Shown: piece after piece, positions 38,997 through 49,619 of the stretch | Numbering within the stretch: position 1 is the first letter of the stretch | Layout: every line of letters begins with the position of its first letter | Assembly (NCBI RefSeq): GCF_913777145.1 | Contig: NZ_CAJYPS010000001.1 | Span: forward strand, 1-54,319 | Direction: 5' to 3' | DNA from: an uncultured Roseateles sp. | GTDB lineage: Bacteria > Pseudomonadota > Gammaproteobacteria > Burkholderiales > Burkholderiaceae_C | Length of the DNA stretch: 54,319 nt | Made by a program: the position numbers and the translations under genes | Notes under the pieces: model-generated | Seen by the model: only the letters and a program-made list of their open reading frames with translations | What the model was told of the DNA's origin: nothing | Databases searched by the model: none

Positions 38997-39479
38997 TCAA
39001 TACACCTGCAACACCTCAAACAGCTGGCGCACGGCGCCTATCTGCAGCACCACCTCGTCGCCCTCGACCTTGCCGAGCAGCGCGCGGCCCAGCGGGGCCT
39101 CGCGGGTGATGACCTGCACCCGCTGCTCGCCGCTCAGCAGGCTGATGCCGCCGCCCGTGGGGCCGAGAAACAGCCATTGCTGCTGCTCGTCGGCGTCGAC
39201 CAGGCAGACCAGCGCGCCCAGCTGTAGGCCTTGGGCGGCGGCGTAGGCGGGCGGGCGGAACTGGCGCCAGGCGGCCATGGCCTCGCGCAGCGCCTGGGCT
39301 CGGCGCGCCTGGCCGGTGGCCAGGTAGGCGGCTTCCAGGCCCAGGGTGTCGTACTTGTTCTCGGCGATGTTCTCTTCGTGAGTCGCCGTCTCGTGCGCCG
39401 TGCGTGCGGCCTGCTCGACCTGCGCCAGGTCGTCGGCCAGACGCGCCAGCACCTGCTGCTGTAGCAGGGATTTATCCAT
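38997..39479 (-). CDS. GreA/GreB family transcription elongation factor-like protein
   Basis: The 160-residue protein matches the GreA/GreB layout: an N-terminal coiled coil (MDKSLLQQQVLARLADDLAQ and EENIAENKYDTLGLEAAYLA) and a C-terminal FKBP-like domain with LGPTGGG and SPLG-like EAPLGRALLGKVEGDEV. The family rescues stalled RNA polymerase by stimulating transcript cleavage. The acidic coiled-coil tip is less typical than in GreA itself, so it may be a paralogue with another role. Start ATG 39479 or 39482 are both possible. Confidence 0.8.
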   Translation of the reverse strand: MDKSLLQQQVLARLADDLAQVEQAARTAHETATHEENIAENKYDTLGLEAAYLATGQARRAQALREAMAAWRQFRPPAYAAAQGLQLGALVCLVDADEQQQWLFLGPTGGGISLLSGEQRVQVITREAPLGRALLGKVEGDEVVLQIGAVRQLFEVLQVY

Positions 39480-39536
39480 CATGAACACCCGCCATGCCAG
39501 GCCGCGCGGCGCCGGGGCGGCACCGCGCCTGCGCCC

Positions 39537-41438
39537 TCAGATCTCGACCTTGGAGCCCAGCTCCACGATGCGGTTGGTGGGCAGGTGCAGGAAGTCCGCC
39601 GCCGCGGCCGCGTTGCGGTGCATGCTGGCGAACAGCTTCTCGCGCCAAAGCGCCATGCCCGAACCTATCGTGGGGATCACGATGTCGCGGCTCAGGAAGT
39701 AGCTGGTTTCCATCTCCTCGAGTTGCACCCCGTGCTCGCGCAGGTGGGACAGACCCTCGGGCACGTCGGGCTCGTCCTTGAAGCCGAAGTTCAGCGCCAC
39801 GCGCCAGCAGCAGTTGCCCAGACTCTCCACCTCGCAGCGGCGCTCGGGGTCTATCCAGGGCACCTCGTGGTGCTTCACGGTCACGAACACGTTCTGCTCG
39901 TGCAGCACCTTGTTGTGCTTGAGGTTGTGCATCAGCGCATTGGGCGTGATGCCGGCCTCGGCCGACAGGAAGACCGCGGTGCCGGCCACGCGCGTGGGCG
40001 GGTTGATGAAGACCGCATCCAGGAAGCTGCACAGGTCGATCGCGTCCTCGCGCAGCTTGTCGGACAGCTGGCGGCGCCCCTGCTTCCAGGTCAGCATCAG
40101 CGTGAACATGCCTATGCCTATCAGCAGCGGGAACCAGCCGCCGGCCGCGATCTTCAGCAGGTTGGAGGCCAGGAAGGTCACGTCGATGACCAGGAACACG
40201 CCGGTCGCCGCGATGCACAGCGCCAGCGGGTAGCGCCAGCCGAAGCGGATCACGAAGAAGGTCATCACCGTGGTGATGGTCATGTCTATGGTGACTGCCA
40301 CGCCATAGGCCCCGGCCAGCTTGCTGGACGAGCCGAAGAAGGCCACGGCCACCACCACCAGCGCGAACAGCGACCAGTTGATGAAGGGTACGTAGATCTG
40401 GCCGGTGTCGCGCACACTGGTGTGCAGGATGCGCAGGCGCGGCAGTATGCCCAGCTGTATGGCCTGCTTGGTGACCGAGAAGGCCGCGGTGATCAGCGCC
40501 TGGGAGGCCACGATGGCAGCCGCCGTGGCCAGCAGGAACAGCGGGATCTCGGCCCAGGACGGCGCCAGCAGGAAGAAGGGGTTCTTGATGCGGCTGGGGT
40601 CGTCCAGCAGCATCGCGCCCTGGCCGAAGTAGTTCAGCACCAGCGAGGGCATCACCACGCCATACCAGGCGATGCGTATGGGCTTCTTGCCGAAGTGGCC
40701 CAGGTCCGCATAGAGCGCCTCACCGCCGGTGACCACCAGCACGATGGCGCCCAAAGCGACGAAGGCCACCCAGCGGTAGTTCAGGCAGAACTCGACCGCG
40801 TACCAGGGGTTGATCGCAGTCAGCACATGGGGGTTGTCGAGGATGTGGGGCACGCCCAGCAGCGTCAGGCTGGCGAACCACAGCAGCATCACCGGCCCGA
40901 AGGCCTTGCCTATGCCGCCGGTGCCGAAGCGCTGCACCGCGAACAGGCCCACCATCACGATCAGCGTCAGCGGCAGCACCGCCTGGTCGTACTGGGGCGC
41001 GTAGACGTCTATGCCCTCGACCGCGCCCAGCACGGTCATGGCCGGCGTGATGACCGCATCGCCGAAGAAGATGGCGGTGCCGAACAGGCCCACCATCATC
41101 AGGCCGCGGCGCAGCCCGGGCTTGTCGCGCACCGCACCGGTGGCCAGTGCCAGCATCGCGATCAGGCCGCCCTCGCCGCGGTTGTCCGCGCGCAGGATCA
41201 GCAGCACGTACTTGATCGAGACGGTGACGGTCAGCGTCCAGAACAGCAGCGACAGCACGCCCAGGATGTTGTCGGGCGTGGTCGCGACATGGCCGCCGTG
41301 GAAGACCTCCTTGAGCGCGTACAGCGGGCTGGTGCCGATGTCGCCATACACCACGCCCAGGGCGCCTAGGGTGAGGCCCGCCATCGCCGAGGGGCTGCGG
41401 TGGGCCGTTTGGGAAGAACTCACGGATCGGATGGCCAC
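39537..41438 (-). CDS. kup: Kup family potassium uptake transporter
   Basis: Kup is a low-affinity, proton-coupled K+ transporter of the inner membrane. The 633-residue protein has about twelve helices and the KUP signature [21 protein letters not shown] near the N-terminus, then [28 protein letters not shown] and [18 protein letters not shown]. The last 150 residues are the cytoplasmic C-terminal domain. It lies between the M13 peptidase and the GreA/GreB-like gene, with gaps of 156 and 57 bases. Confidence 0.96.
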   Translation of the reverse strand: MAIRSVSSSQTAHRSPSAMAGLTLGALGVVYGDIGTSPLYALKEVFHGGHVATTPDNILGVLSLLFWTLTVTVSIKYVLLILRADNRGEGGLIAMLALATGAVRDKPGLRRGLMMVGLFGTAIFFGDAVITPAMTVLGAVEGIDVYAPQYDQAVLPLTLIVMVGLFAVQRFGTGGIGKAFGPVMLLWFASLTLLGVPHILDNPHVLTAINPWYAVEFCLNYRWVAFVALGAIVLVVTGGEALYADLGHFGKKPIRIAWYGVVMPSLVLNYFGQGAMLLDDPSRIKNPFFLLAPSWAEIPLFLLATAAAIVASQALITAAFSVTKQAIQLGILPRLRILHTSVRDTGQIYVPFINWSLFALVVVAVAFFGSSSKLAGAYGVAVTIDMTITTVMTFFVIRFGWRYPLALCIAATGVFLVIDVTFLASNLLKIAAGGWFPLLIGIGMFTLMLTWKQGRRQLSDKLREDAIDLCSFLDAVFINPPTRVAGTAVFLSAEAGITPNALMHNLKHNKVLHEQNVFVTVKHHEVPWIDPERRCEVESLGNCCWRVALNFGFKDEPDVPEGLSHLREHGVQLEEMETSYFLSRDIVIPTIGSGMALWREKLFASMHRNAAAAADFLHLPTNRIVELGSKVEI

Positions 41439-41594
41439 CCTTTAGAGAGTGGCAGGGAACCAAAAGGGCGAATTCTGCGCCCGGCCGGGGGGGCTTGTGC
41501 AATGCAGCAAAACAACGCCATCAAGGCTTGACGCCCGCACCGCCCCGACGTATGCCCGCGCCGCCCCCAGCCGCCGGCCAGGGGCGGGCTGCGC

Positions 41595-43616
41595 TTACCA
41601 GAGGCGGATGCGCTCGGCGCTGGGCTTGTACATCTTGTCGCCCGGCTTGGTCTTGAAGGCCTCGTGGAAGCCGTCGTGGTTGACCGCGGCGCCGTTGGCG
41701 CGGAACTCGGTCGGCGAGTGCGGGTCCACGGTCAGCAGCTGCAGCTGACGTTCCTCGCGGGTCTTGCTGCGCCAGACCTGGGCCCAGCCCATGAAGAAGC
41801 GCTGCGGGCCGCTGAGGCCGTCGATCACCGGCGCGGGCTTGCCGCCCAGCGAGCGCAGGTAGGCCTTGTAGGCGATCTGCAGGCCGGACAGGTCGGCGAT
41901 GTTCTCGCCCAGCGTCAGCTTGCCGTTCACATGCTTGCCGGGGATGGGCTCGTAGGCGTCGTACTGCGCGACCAGCTTGGCGGTGATGGCATCGAAGGCC
42001 TTGCGGTCTTCCTCGGTCCACCAGTTGTGCAGCGCGCCGTCGCCGTCGAACTGGCTGCCCTCGTCGTCGAAGCCGTGGCTGATCTCGTGGCCTATGACCG
42101 CCCCGATGGCGCCGTAGTTCACCGCGTCATCAGCCTTGGGGCTGTAGAACGGCGGCAGCAGGATGGCGGCCGGGAACACGATCTCGTTCATCATGGGGTT
42201 GTAGTAGGCATTCACCGTCTGCGGCGTCATGCCCCACTCGCGCCTATCCACCGGCTTGCTGGCCTTGGCCGCGGTGCGCTGCCAGTCGAACTGGGCGGCG
42301 CGCAGCACGTTGCCGAAGGCGTCGCCGGCCTTGACCTGCAGCGGACCGTAGTCGCGCCAGGTGTCGGGGTAGCCGATCTTGACCGCGTACTTGGACAGTT
42401 TCTCCTGCGCGGCAGCCTTGGTGGCCGGCGTCATCCAGCTCAGGCCGTCGATGGAGTCCTTGTAGGCGGCCATCAGGTTGTGCACCAGGTCCAGCATGCG
42501 GGCCTTGTCGGCCGCCGGGAAGTAGCGCTTCACATAGACCTCGCCCACCGCCTCACCCAGCGCGCCGTTGAGGTTGGCCACCGCCTTCTGCCAGCGCGGG
42601 CGCTCGGCCTTGGCGCCGCTCAGCGCCGTGCCGTGGAACGCGAAGCTGGCCTCGCGCAGCGGCGCGGGCAGCACGCCCGAGAAAGCGTCCAGCGTGCGCA
42701 GCTTGAGGTAGAGCTTCACATCGGCCAGCGGCGCGTCGGCCAGCAGCTTGGCCGCGGCGATCGCGTAGCTGGGCTGGGCGACCGACAGGCGGTCCAGGCC
42801 CGGCAGCGCGGCGGCGGTGAAGAAGGCCTCCCATGCGAAGCCGGGCGCCTGCTGGGCCAGCTCGGCCGGGGTCATGGGGTTGTAGAGCTTGACCGGGTCA
42901 CGCAGCGCGACCTTGTCCCACTGCTGCTCGGCCAGGCGCTTCTCCAGCTCGATCACGCGGGCCGCCGCGGCGGCGCCGTCCTTCTCGCCGGCCTGGGTGG
43001 CCAGGAACTGCAGATAGCTCTGGTAGGCGGCGCGGGCCTTGGCCAGGCGCTCGTCGTCGGTCTTCAGGTAGTAGTCGCGATCCGGCAGGCCCAGGCCGCT
43101 CTGCCAGGCCTGCAGGCGGTTGATGCCGGGCTGCTTGTAGTCGGGTTCCACGGCCAGCTGCAGCGGCGAGTCCACCACGCCCATCTGGCGGCCCATCCAC
43201 GCGGCCAGTTGCTCGCGGGTCTGCGCCGCGTCGAGATCGGCCAGCAGCGCGTGCACCGGCGCCAGGCCGGCCTTGTCGATCGCGGCCGTGTTCATGTAGC
43301 TGGCGTAGTAGTCGCCAATCTTCTGCTCCACGCTGCCGGCGGGCGACTTCTTCTTGGCCAGCTCCTCGACGATGGCGCGCACGCGCTGGTCGGACAGGTC
43401 GGCCAGCTGCACGAAGGCGCCGTAGGAAGACTTGTCGGCCGGGATGGCGGTGCTGGCCTGCCAGCGGCCGTTGGCCGCGCGGTAGAGGTCGTCCTGCGGG
43501 CGGACGCTGGCGTCGGCCCCCTTGGTGTCCAGGCCGGACTGCGGCGCGGCGGCGACCGCGAGGCCGCCCAGGTTCACCAGCAGGACCAGGGTGGTGAGGC
43601 GAAGTGCTTGTTTCAT
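41595..43616 (-). CDS. M13 family zinc metallopeptidase (neprilysin-like)
   Basis: This 673-residue exported endopeptidase of the M13 family has a signal peptide (MKQALRLTTLVLLVNLGGLAVAAA). The substrate-binding NAYYNPMMNEIVFPAAIL precedes the zinc site HEISH (His510, Glu511, His514), and the third ligand Glu571 lies in GENIADLSG. The C-terminus is RIRLW, in line with the family's conserved terminal tryptophan. The bacterial proteins cleave small peptides in the periplasm. It follows gshA by 113 bases; the two may share a transcript. Confidence 0.95.
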   Translation of the reverse strand: MKQALRLTTLVLLVNLGGLAVAAAPQSGLDTKGADASVRPQDDLYRAANGRWQASTAIPADKSSYGAFVQLADLSDQRVRAIVEELAKKKSPAGSVEQKIGDYYASYMNTAAIDKAGLAPVHALLADLDAAQTREQLAAWMGRQMGVVDSPLQLAVEPDYKQPGINRLQAWQSGLGLPDRDYYLKTDDERLAKARAAYQSYLQFLATQAGEKDGAAAAARVIELEKRLAEQQWDKVALRDPVKLYNPMTPAELAQQAPGFAWEAFFTAAALPGLDRLSVAQPSYAIAAAKLLADAPLADVKLYLKLRTLDAFSGVLPAPLREASFAFHGTALSGAKAERPRWQKAVANLNGALGEAVGEVYVKRYFPAADKARMLDLVHNLMAAYKDSIDGLSWMTPATKAAAQEKLSKYAVKIGYPDTWRDYGPLQVKAGDAFGNVLRAAQFDWQRTAAKASKPVDRREWGMTPQTVNAYYNPMMNEIVFPAAILLPPFYSPKADDAVNYGAIGAVIGHEISHGFDDEGSQFDGDGALHNWWTEEDRKAFDAITAKLVAQYDAYEPIPGKHVNGKLTLGENIADLSGLQIAYKAYLRSLGGKPAPVIDGLSGPQRFFMGWAQVWRSKTREERQLQLLTVDPHSPTEFRANGAAVNHDGFHEAFKTKPGDKMYKPSAERIRLW

Positions 43617-43729
43617 CTCGGACGGGAGGGAAGCGGGCGCGGCCCGCGAAGGACCCGCAGCCTAAGCCACCCGCCCGCCCCCTGCCATAGGCCATGGCCG
43701 AGGCGGGGGATGACCCCGCCGCATCAGGC

Positions 43730-44995
43730 TCAGGCGGCTTCGGCCTCGGCCTGCGGATCGGTGGCCTCGAGCTCGTAGCTCGCGGCCAGCATGGCCAGGC
43801 GGCCGATCACGCCATACATGTAGAAGCGGTTGGGCGCGCTCGCGCCGGGCTTCTCGCCGGGGCGCGGCAGGTGGGGCGACTCGGCGAACGCCAGCGGCAC
43901 ATAGCTCGCGCCCGGCGCATTGAGGCTTTCGTCGATGCCACGGCCGGCATGGACGCGGTAGTAGCCGCCCACCACGTAGCGATCCATCATGTAGACCACC
44001 GGCTCGGCCACGGCCGAGTGCACGCGCTCGTGCGTGGGCACGCCCTCCTGCACGATGAGCTCCTGGCCCAGGCCCTGCAGGTCCGCGGTGGCCAGCGCCT
44101 CGATGTCCTTGGCGTCGCGCACCGTCAGCACATGACGGCCAAAGCTGCCCACGTCGCTCTTGATGATGACGAAGGGCTTTTCCTGGATGCCGTATTCCTT
44201 GTACTTGCGGCGCACCTTGGTGAGCTGCGCGTCGGCGGCGCTCTGCAGCGCGTCCAGGCCCTTGCTGCCCTGCAGGTCCACGCCGGTGAACATGGGGTTG
44301 ATCAGCCAGGGGTCCATGCCCAGCAGCTTGGCGAAGCGCTTGGCCACTTCCTCGTAGGCGCGGAAGTGCCGGGTCTTGCGGCGCACGGTCCAGCCCGCAT
44401 GCAGGGGCGGCAGCAGGTACTGCTCGTGCAGGCCCATCAGCTGCGGCGGCGTGCCGGCCATCAGGTCGTTGTTGAGCAGGATGGTGCAGGGATCGAAGTC
44501 CTTGAGCATCAGCCGGCCACGCTTGCGCACCAGCGGCTCCACCGTGAGGGTGCCGCCGTCGGCCAGCTTGAGCTCGGTGGGCTCGGTGAGGGCCGGATCC
44601 AGCGAGCCGAAGCGCACGTTCAGGCCGGCCTGCGTGAAGATGCGCGCCAGCGTGGCGAGGTTGTCCAGGTAGAAGCTGCAGGGCTCGCCGGGCTCGGGGA
44701 TCAGCAACAGGTTGCGCGCCTCCGGACAGATCTTCTCGATCGCCGCCATCGCGGCCTGCACCGCCTGCGGCAGCATCTGCGCGGTCAGGTGGTTGAAGCC
44801 GCCAGGGAACAGGTTGGTGTCCACCGGCGCCAGCTTGAAGCCGGCGTTGCGCAGGTCCACCGAGGCGTAGAAGGTCGGCGTGTGCTCCATCCACTCGAGG
44901 CGGAACCAGCGTTCGGTCGCGGGCATCGACTCGAGGATGCGGGCCTCCAGTTCATTGATGGGGCCGTTCAGTGCGGTGATGAGATGGGGAACCAT
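43730..44995 (-). CDS. gshA: Glutamate-cysteine ligase (proteobacterial ATP-grasp-like GshA)
   Basis: GshA forms gamma-glutamylcysteine, the first step of glutathione synthesis. The 421-residue protein (ATG 44995, MVPHLITALNGPINELEARI) is of the shorter type found in Betaproteobacteria rather than the enterobacterial form. Characteristic stretches are ERWFRLEWMEHTPTFYASVDLRN, PVDTNLFPGGFNHL, LLPPLHAGWTVRRKTRHF and VIIKSDVGSFGRHVLTV. It lies 206 bases from amt, past the amt terminator; gshB is about 16 kb away. Confidence 0.94.
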   Translation of the reverse strand: MVPHLITALNGPINELEARILESMPATERWFRLEWMEHTPTFYASVDLRNAGFKLAPVDTNLFPGGFNHLTAQMLPQAVQAAMAAIEKICPEARNLLLIPEPGEPCSFYLDNLATLARIFTQAGLNVRFGSLDPALTEPTELKLADGGTLTVEPLVRKRGRLMLKDFDPCTILLNNDLMAGTPPQLMGLHEQYLLPPLHAGWTVRRKTRHFRAYEEVAKRFAKLLGMDPWLINPMFTGVDLQGSKGLDALQSAADAQLTKVRRKYKEYGIQEKPFVIIKSDVGSFGRHVLTVRDAKDIEALATADLQGLGQELIVQEGVPTHERVHSAVAEPVVYMMDRYVVGGYYRVHAGRGIDESLNAPGASYVPLAFAESPHLPRPGEKPGASAPNRFYMYGVIGRLAMLAASYELEATDPQAEAEAA

Positions 44996-45133
44996 GGCCG
45001 AACTATCGCAAACTCGAAAAGGTGGCAGACGTGGGGACGAACGCCGGGAACGCAAGCCCCCGGACGCGGGCGCCCGTCAACAATCAGGCGCTAGCCTAAC
45101 CCCTGCCACCCCCACGGCCCGGCGCCCCGGCAT

Positions 45134-45160
45134 GAAAAAAAGCCGCCCTTGCGGGCGGCT
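45134..45160 (-). terminator. Rho-independent terminator of the torF-glnK-amt operon
   Basis: On the minus strand AGCCGCCC pairs with GGGCGGCT around a GCAA tetraloop and is followed by seven T. It lies about 40 bases after the amt stop and before gshA, so it separates the nitrogen operon from gshA. Confidence 0.93.
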
Positions 45161-45201
45161 TTCTCGGCAGGACCCAGCCGGTCCAGGTCCGGCCTTGGGG
45201 A

Positions 45202-46734
45202 TCACTTGTGGTACGCGGTCTCGCCGTGGGACGTGATGTCCAGGCCCTCGCGCTCTTCCTCTTCGGGCACGCGCAGACCGATCACCAGGTCGACGATCTT
45301 GTACGCGACCACCGACACCACACCCGACCACACCAGGGTCACGCCCACGGCCTTGGCCTGGGTCAGCACCTGGGCACCGATTGAGTAGGCGTCCGGCGTG
45401 ATCATGGAGGCCGTGACCCAGTCGCCAACGGCGCTGGGGCCGCCCAGGGCCGGGCTGTTGAACACACCGGTCAGCAGCGCGCCGACGATGCCGCCCACGC
45501 CGTGCACGCCGAACACGTCCAGCGAGTCATCCGCGCCCAGCAGCTTCTTCAGGCCGGACACGCCCCACAGGCAGGCGAAGCCGGCGATCAGGCCGATCAC
45601 CAGACCACCGCCCACGCCAACGTTGCCGGCGGCCGGGGTGATGGCCACCAGGCCCGCGACGGCGCCGGAGGCAGCACCCAGCATGGAGGCCTTGCCCTTG
45701 AGCAGCGCCTCACCCACGCACCAGGCCAGCACGGCGGCGGCGGTGGCGGCCAGCGTGTTCATGAAGGCCAGCGCGGCAAAGCCGTTGGCTTCCAGCGCGG
45801 AGCCGGCGTTGAAGCCGAACCAGCCCACCCACAGCAGCGAAGCACCGACCATGGTCAGCGTCAGGCTGTGCGGCGTGAAGGCTTCCTTGCCGTAGCCCAC
45901 GCGCTTGCCCACCATGTAAGCACCCACCAGGCCCGCGACGGCGGCGTTGATGTGCACCACGGTGCCGCCGGCGAAGTCCAGCGCGCCCATCTGCCACAGG
46001 AAGCCGGCCTTGCTGTTCATCTCGTCAACCACGCCTGCGGCGGTGTAGGCATCCGGGCCCATCCAGAACCAGACCATGTGGGCCATGGGGATGTAGCTGA
46101 ACGTGAACCAGATCGCCAGGAACAGCAGCACGGCCGAGAACTTCATGCGCTCGGCGAAGGCACCGACGATCAGGCAGGCGGTGATGCCGGCGAAGGTCGC
46201 CTGGAAGGCCGCGAACACGATCTCGTACATCGGCACACCCTTGCTGAAGGTGGCGCCGTTGGCGAAGGTGCCGGCGACGTTGTCCCAGATGCCCTTCAGG
46301 AAGATGCGGTCGGTGCCGCCCACGAAGGCATTGCCCTCGGTGAACGCGAAGCTGTAGCCGTACAGCACCCACAGCACGACGATCAGCGAGAAGCCGACCA
46401 TCACCTGCATCAGCACGGACAGCATGTTCTTGCTGCGCACCAGGCCGCCGTAGAACAGCGCCAGACCCGGCACGGTCATCAGGATGACCAGCAGCGTGGA
46501 CAGCATCATCCACGCGGTGTCGCCCTTGTTGGGTGCGGGCGCGGCGGCAGGCGCCGATGCGGCTTCGGCGGCCGCGGAGGCAGCCGGCGCAGCGGCCGGC
46601 GCGGTGTCAGCCGCCGAGGCGGCGGGCGCGGTGGCGACGGCGGCCGAAGCCGGGGCCGACGCCGAGTCCTGCGCCCAGGCAGCCGGCGTCAGCACGGCCG
46701 CCGCGAGGGCGAGACTGGCAAGGAGTTTCTTCAT
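45202..46734 (-). CDS. amtB: Ammonium transporter (Amt/Mep/Rh family)
   Basis: This 510-residue trimeric ammonium channel sits in the inner membrane. From ATG 46734 there is a signal peptide (MKKLLASLALAAAVLTPAAWAQ), then an unusually long Ala/Pro/Ser-rich stretch (about residues 22-70) before helix 1 (DTAWMMLSTLLVILMTVPGLALFYGGLV). Conserved channel segments include FAFQATFAGITACLIVGAFAER, the pore histidine region YIPMAHMVWFW and VFGVHGVGGIVGALLTGVF. It lies 30 bases after glnK, whose product blocks the channel when nitrogen is plentiful. Confidence 0.96.
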   Translation of the reverse strand: MKKLLASLALAAAVLTPAAWAQDSASAPASAAVATAPAASAADTAPAAAPAASAAAEAASAPAAAPAPNKGDTAWMMLSTLLVILMTVPGLALFYGGLVRSKNMLSVLMQVMVGFSLIVVLWVLYGYSFAFTEGNAFVGGTDRIFLKGIWDNVAGTFANGATFSKGVPMYEIVFAAFQATFAGITACLIVGAFAERMKFSAVLLFLAIWFTFSYIPMAHMVWFWMGPDAYTAAGVVDEMNSKAGFLWQMGALDFAGGTVVHINAAVAGLVGAYMVGKRVGYGKEAFTPHSLTLTMVGASLLWVGWFGFNAGSALEANGFAALAFMNTLAATAAAVLAWCVGEALLKGKASMLGAASGAVAGLVAITPAAGNVGVGGGLVIGLIAGFACLWGVSGLKKLLGADDSLDVFGVHGVGGIVGALLTGVFNSPALGGPSAVGDWVTASMITPDAYSIGAQVLTQAKAVGVTLVWSGVVSVVAYKIVDLVIGLRVPEEEEREGLDITSHGETAYHK

Positions 46735-46764
46735 TTGCGGTTTCTCCAACGGGTTCGTTCTGAA

Positions 46765-47851
<1,087 letters not shown>

Positions 47852-47899
47852 GGCAAATCTCCTCGTTGAAAGTGGCAGAGCAGCGTTCCTGCTGGGCTT

Positions 47900-47915
47900 T
47901 GCAGCTTCCGTGCCA
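47900..47915 (-). promoter_or_regulatory. Sigma-54-type promoter of the torF-glnK-amt operon
   Basis: On the minus strand TGGCACG-N4-CTGCA matches the -24/-12 consensus TGGCACG-N4-TTGCW at all but one base. The invariant GG and GC are separated by the required 10 bases. The predicted start at about 47888 gives a leader of roughly 38 bases before the torF ATG. Confidence 0.78.
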
Positions 47916-47976
47916 AGCCTTCGCTGCAGCGCAGCACGCACGAAAGCAGGGAGGACACGCCCCGGCAAAGACAATG

Positions 47977-47991
47977 GCACCAAAATGGTTC
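47977..47991. promoter_or_regulatory. NtrC-type enhancer site upstream of torF-glnK-amt
   Basis: GCAC-N5-TGGTTC matches the NtrC consensus GCAC-N5-TGGTGC except for one base. It lies about 90-100 bases upstream of the predicted sigma-54 start, a normal enhancer distance. A second partial site with an intact TGGTGCA half lies at 48021-48027, overlapping the divergent comM promoter region. Confidence 0.6.
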
Positions 47992-48084
47992 GCCACATCC
48001 GAACACAAGACGCCTCTGTTTGGTGCATTGCGTGATCGCCGACCCGCTGCGCATAGACTGGCCACTCTCCGGGGAGAGACGCCC

Positions 48085-49602
48085 ATGAGCCTTGCGATCG
48101 TGCACAGCCGTGCGCTGGATGGTCTGGCCGCCGCGCCGGTGACCGTGGAGGTCCACCTGGCCAACGGCCTGCCCTCGTTCACCGTCGTGGGCCTGGCGGA
48201 CACCGAGGTCAAGGAGGCGCGCGAGCGGGTGCGCGCAGCGCTGCAGAGCAGCGGGCTGAACTTTCCCCACAACAAGCGCATCACGGTCAACCTGGCGCCG
48301 GCCGACCTGCCCAAGGAGGGCGGGCGCTTCGACCTGCCGATGGCCCTGGGCCTGCTGGCGGCCGACGGGCAGCTGGACCCGGCGCGGCTGGCCGGCTTCG
48401 AGTGCGCGGGCGAACTGTCGCTGGCCGGCGAACTGCGCCCGGTACGCGGCGCGCTGGCCATGGCGCTGGCGCTGCGCCAGCAGGGCGGCCCGCGCGAGCT
48501 GCTGCTGCCGCCGGGCAGCGCGGCCGAGGCGGCGCTGGTCGAGGGCCTCACGGTGCGCGAGGCCGGCCACCTGCTGGACGTGGTGGCCGCGCTGCAACCC
48601 GACGCGCCCGGCCTGCCCCTCGCCCAGGCCCAGCCGCGGCCGCGGCCGCGCGCGCCGGGCGGCCCCGATCTGGCCGACATCAAGGGCCAGGCCGGCCCCA
48701 AGCGGGCACTGGAGATCGCGGCGGCGGGCGGCCACAGCCTGCTGCTGGTGGGGCCGCCCGGCACCGGCAAGTCCATGCTGGCGCAGCGCCTGCCCGGCCT
48801 GCTGCCGGCGCTGGACGACGCAGCCGCACTGGAGTCCGCCGCGCTGCTGAGCCTCGCCGGCCAGTTCGAGCTGGCGCGCTGGGGTCTGCGCCCCTTCCGC
48901 GCTCCCCATCACTCCGCATCCAGCGTCGCGTTGGTGGGTGGTGGCTCACCGCCGCGCCCCGGAGAAATCTCGCTGGCGCTGCACGGGGTCTTGTTTCTGG
49001 ACGAGTTGCCGGAGTTCCCCCGCGCCGCGCTGGAGGCGCTGCGCGAGCCGCTGGAGACCGGCCGCATCCTGATCTCGCGCGCCGCCCGCCAGGCCGAGTT
49101 CCCGGCGCGCTTCCAGCTGATCGCCGCGATGAACCCCTGCCCCTGTGGCCAGCTGGGCAACCCGCTGAAGGCCTGCCGCTGCACACCGGACCAGGTCGCC
49201 CGCTACCAGGGGCGGCTCAGCGGCCCGCTGCTGGATAGGCTGGATCTGCTGGTGGAGGTGCCGGTGATCCCGCCGCGCGAGTTGCAGGACCTGCACCCCG
49301 GCGAGTCCAGCGCGACGGTGGCCGCGCGCGTGGCGCAGGCACGCGAGCGGGCCCTGGCCCGCCAGGCCGGCCCGAATGCGCTGCTGGCCGCGGCCGAACT
49401 GCCCCGCCACGCGGCGCTGGAGCCCTCGGCCCAGGGCCTGCTGGAGCGCTCGGCCGAGCGCCTGGGCTGGTCGGCCCGCAGCTTTCACCGCGTGCAGCGC
49501 GTCGCCCGCACCATTGCGGACCTGGCCGGCGCCGAGCTGACCGGCAGCGCCCATGTGGCCGAGGCCATCCAGCTGCGCCGCGGCCTGCCGGGCGCGAGCT
49601 AG
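48085..49602 (+). CDS. comM: YifB/ComM family Mg chelatase-like AAA+ ATPase
   Basis: ComM is a hexameric helicase that promotes branch migration during natural transformation; many non-competent bacteria also carry it. The 505-residue protein begins MSLAIVHSRALDGLAAAPVT, has the N-terminal domain with PSFTVVGLADTEVKEARERV, Walker A GPPGTGKS (223-230), Walker B-type GVLFLDELPEF, and AAMNPCPCG. The ATG at 48085 has GGGGAGAGAC just upstream. It is divergent from torF. Confidence 0.94.
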   Translation: MSLAIVHSRALDGLAAAPVTVEVHLANGLPSFTVVGLADTEVKEARERVRAALQSSGLNFPHNKRITVNLAPADLPKEGGRFDLPMALGLLAADGQLDPARLAGFECAGELSLAGELRPVRGALAMALALRQQGGPRELLLPPGSAAEAALVEGLTVREAGHLLDVVAALQPDAPGLPLAQAQPRPRPRAPGGPDLADIKGQAGPKRALEIAAAGGHSLLLVGPPGTGKSMLAQRLPGLLPALDDAAALESAALLSLAGQFELARWGLRPFRAPHHSASSVALVGGGSPPRPGEISLALHGVLFLDELPEFPRAALEALREPLETGRILISRAARQAEFPARFQLIAAMNPCPCGQLGNPLKACRCTPDQVARYQGRLSGPLLDRLDLLVEVPVIPPRELQDLHPGESSATVAARVAQARERALARQAGPNALLAAAELPRHAALEPSAQGLLERSAERLGWSARSFHRVQRVARTIADLAGAELTGSAHVAEAIQLRRGLPGAS

Positions 49603-49619
49603 AGCGCGGGCGCCCGCGC

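Noticed and set aside
41664..43778. A 704-residue plus-strand open frame opposite the M13 peptidase
   Set aside because: The minus-strand product has intact zinc-site motifs and a signal peptide, whereas this frame has none.
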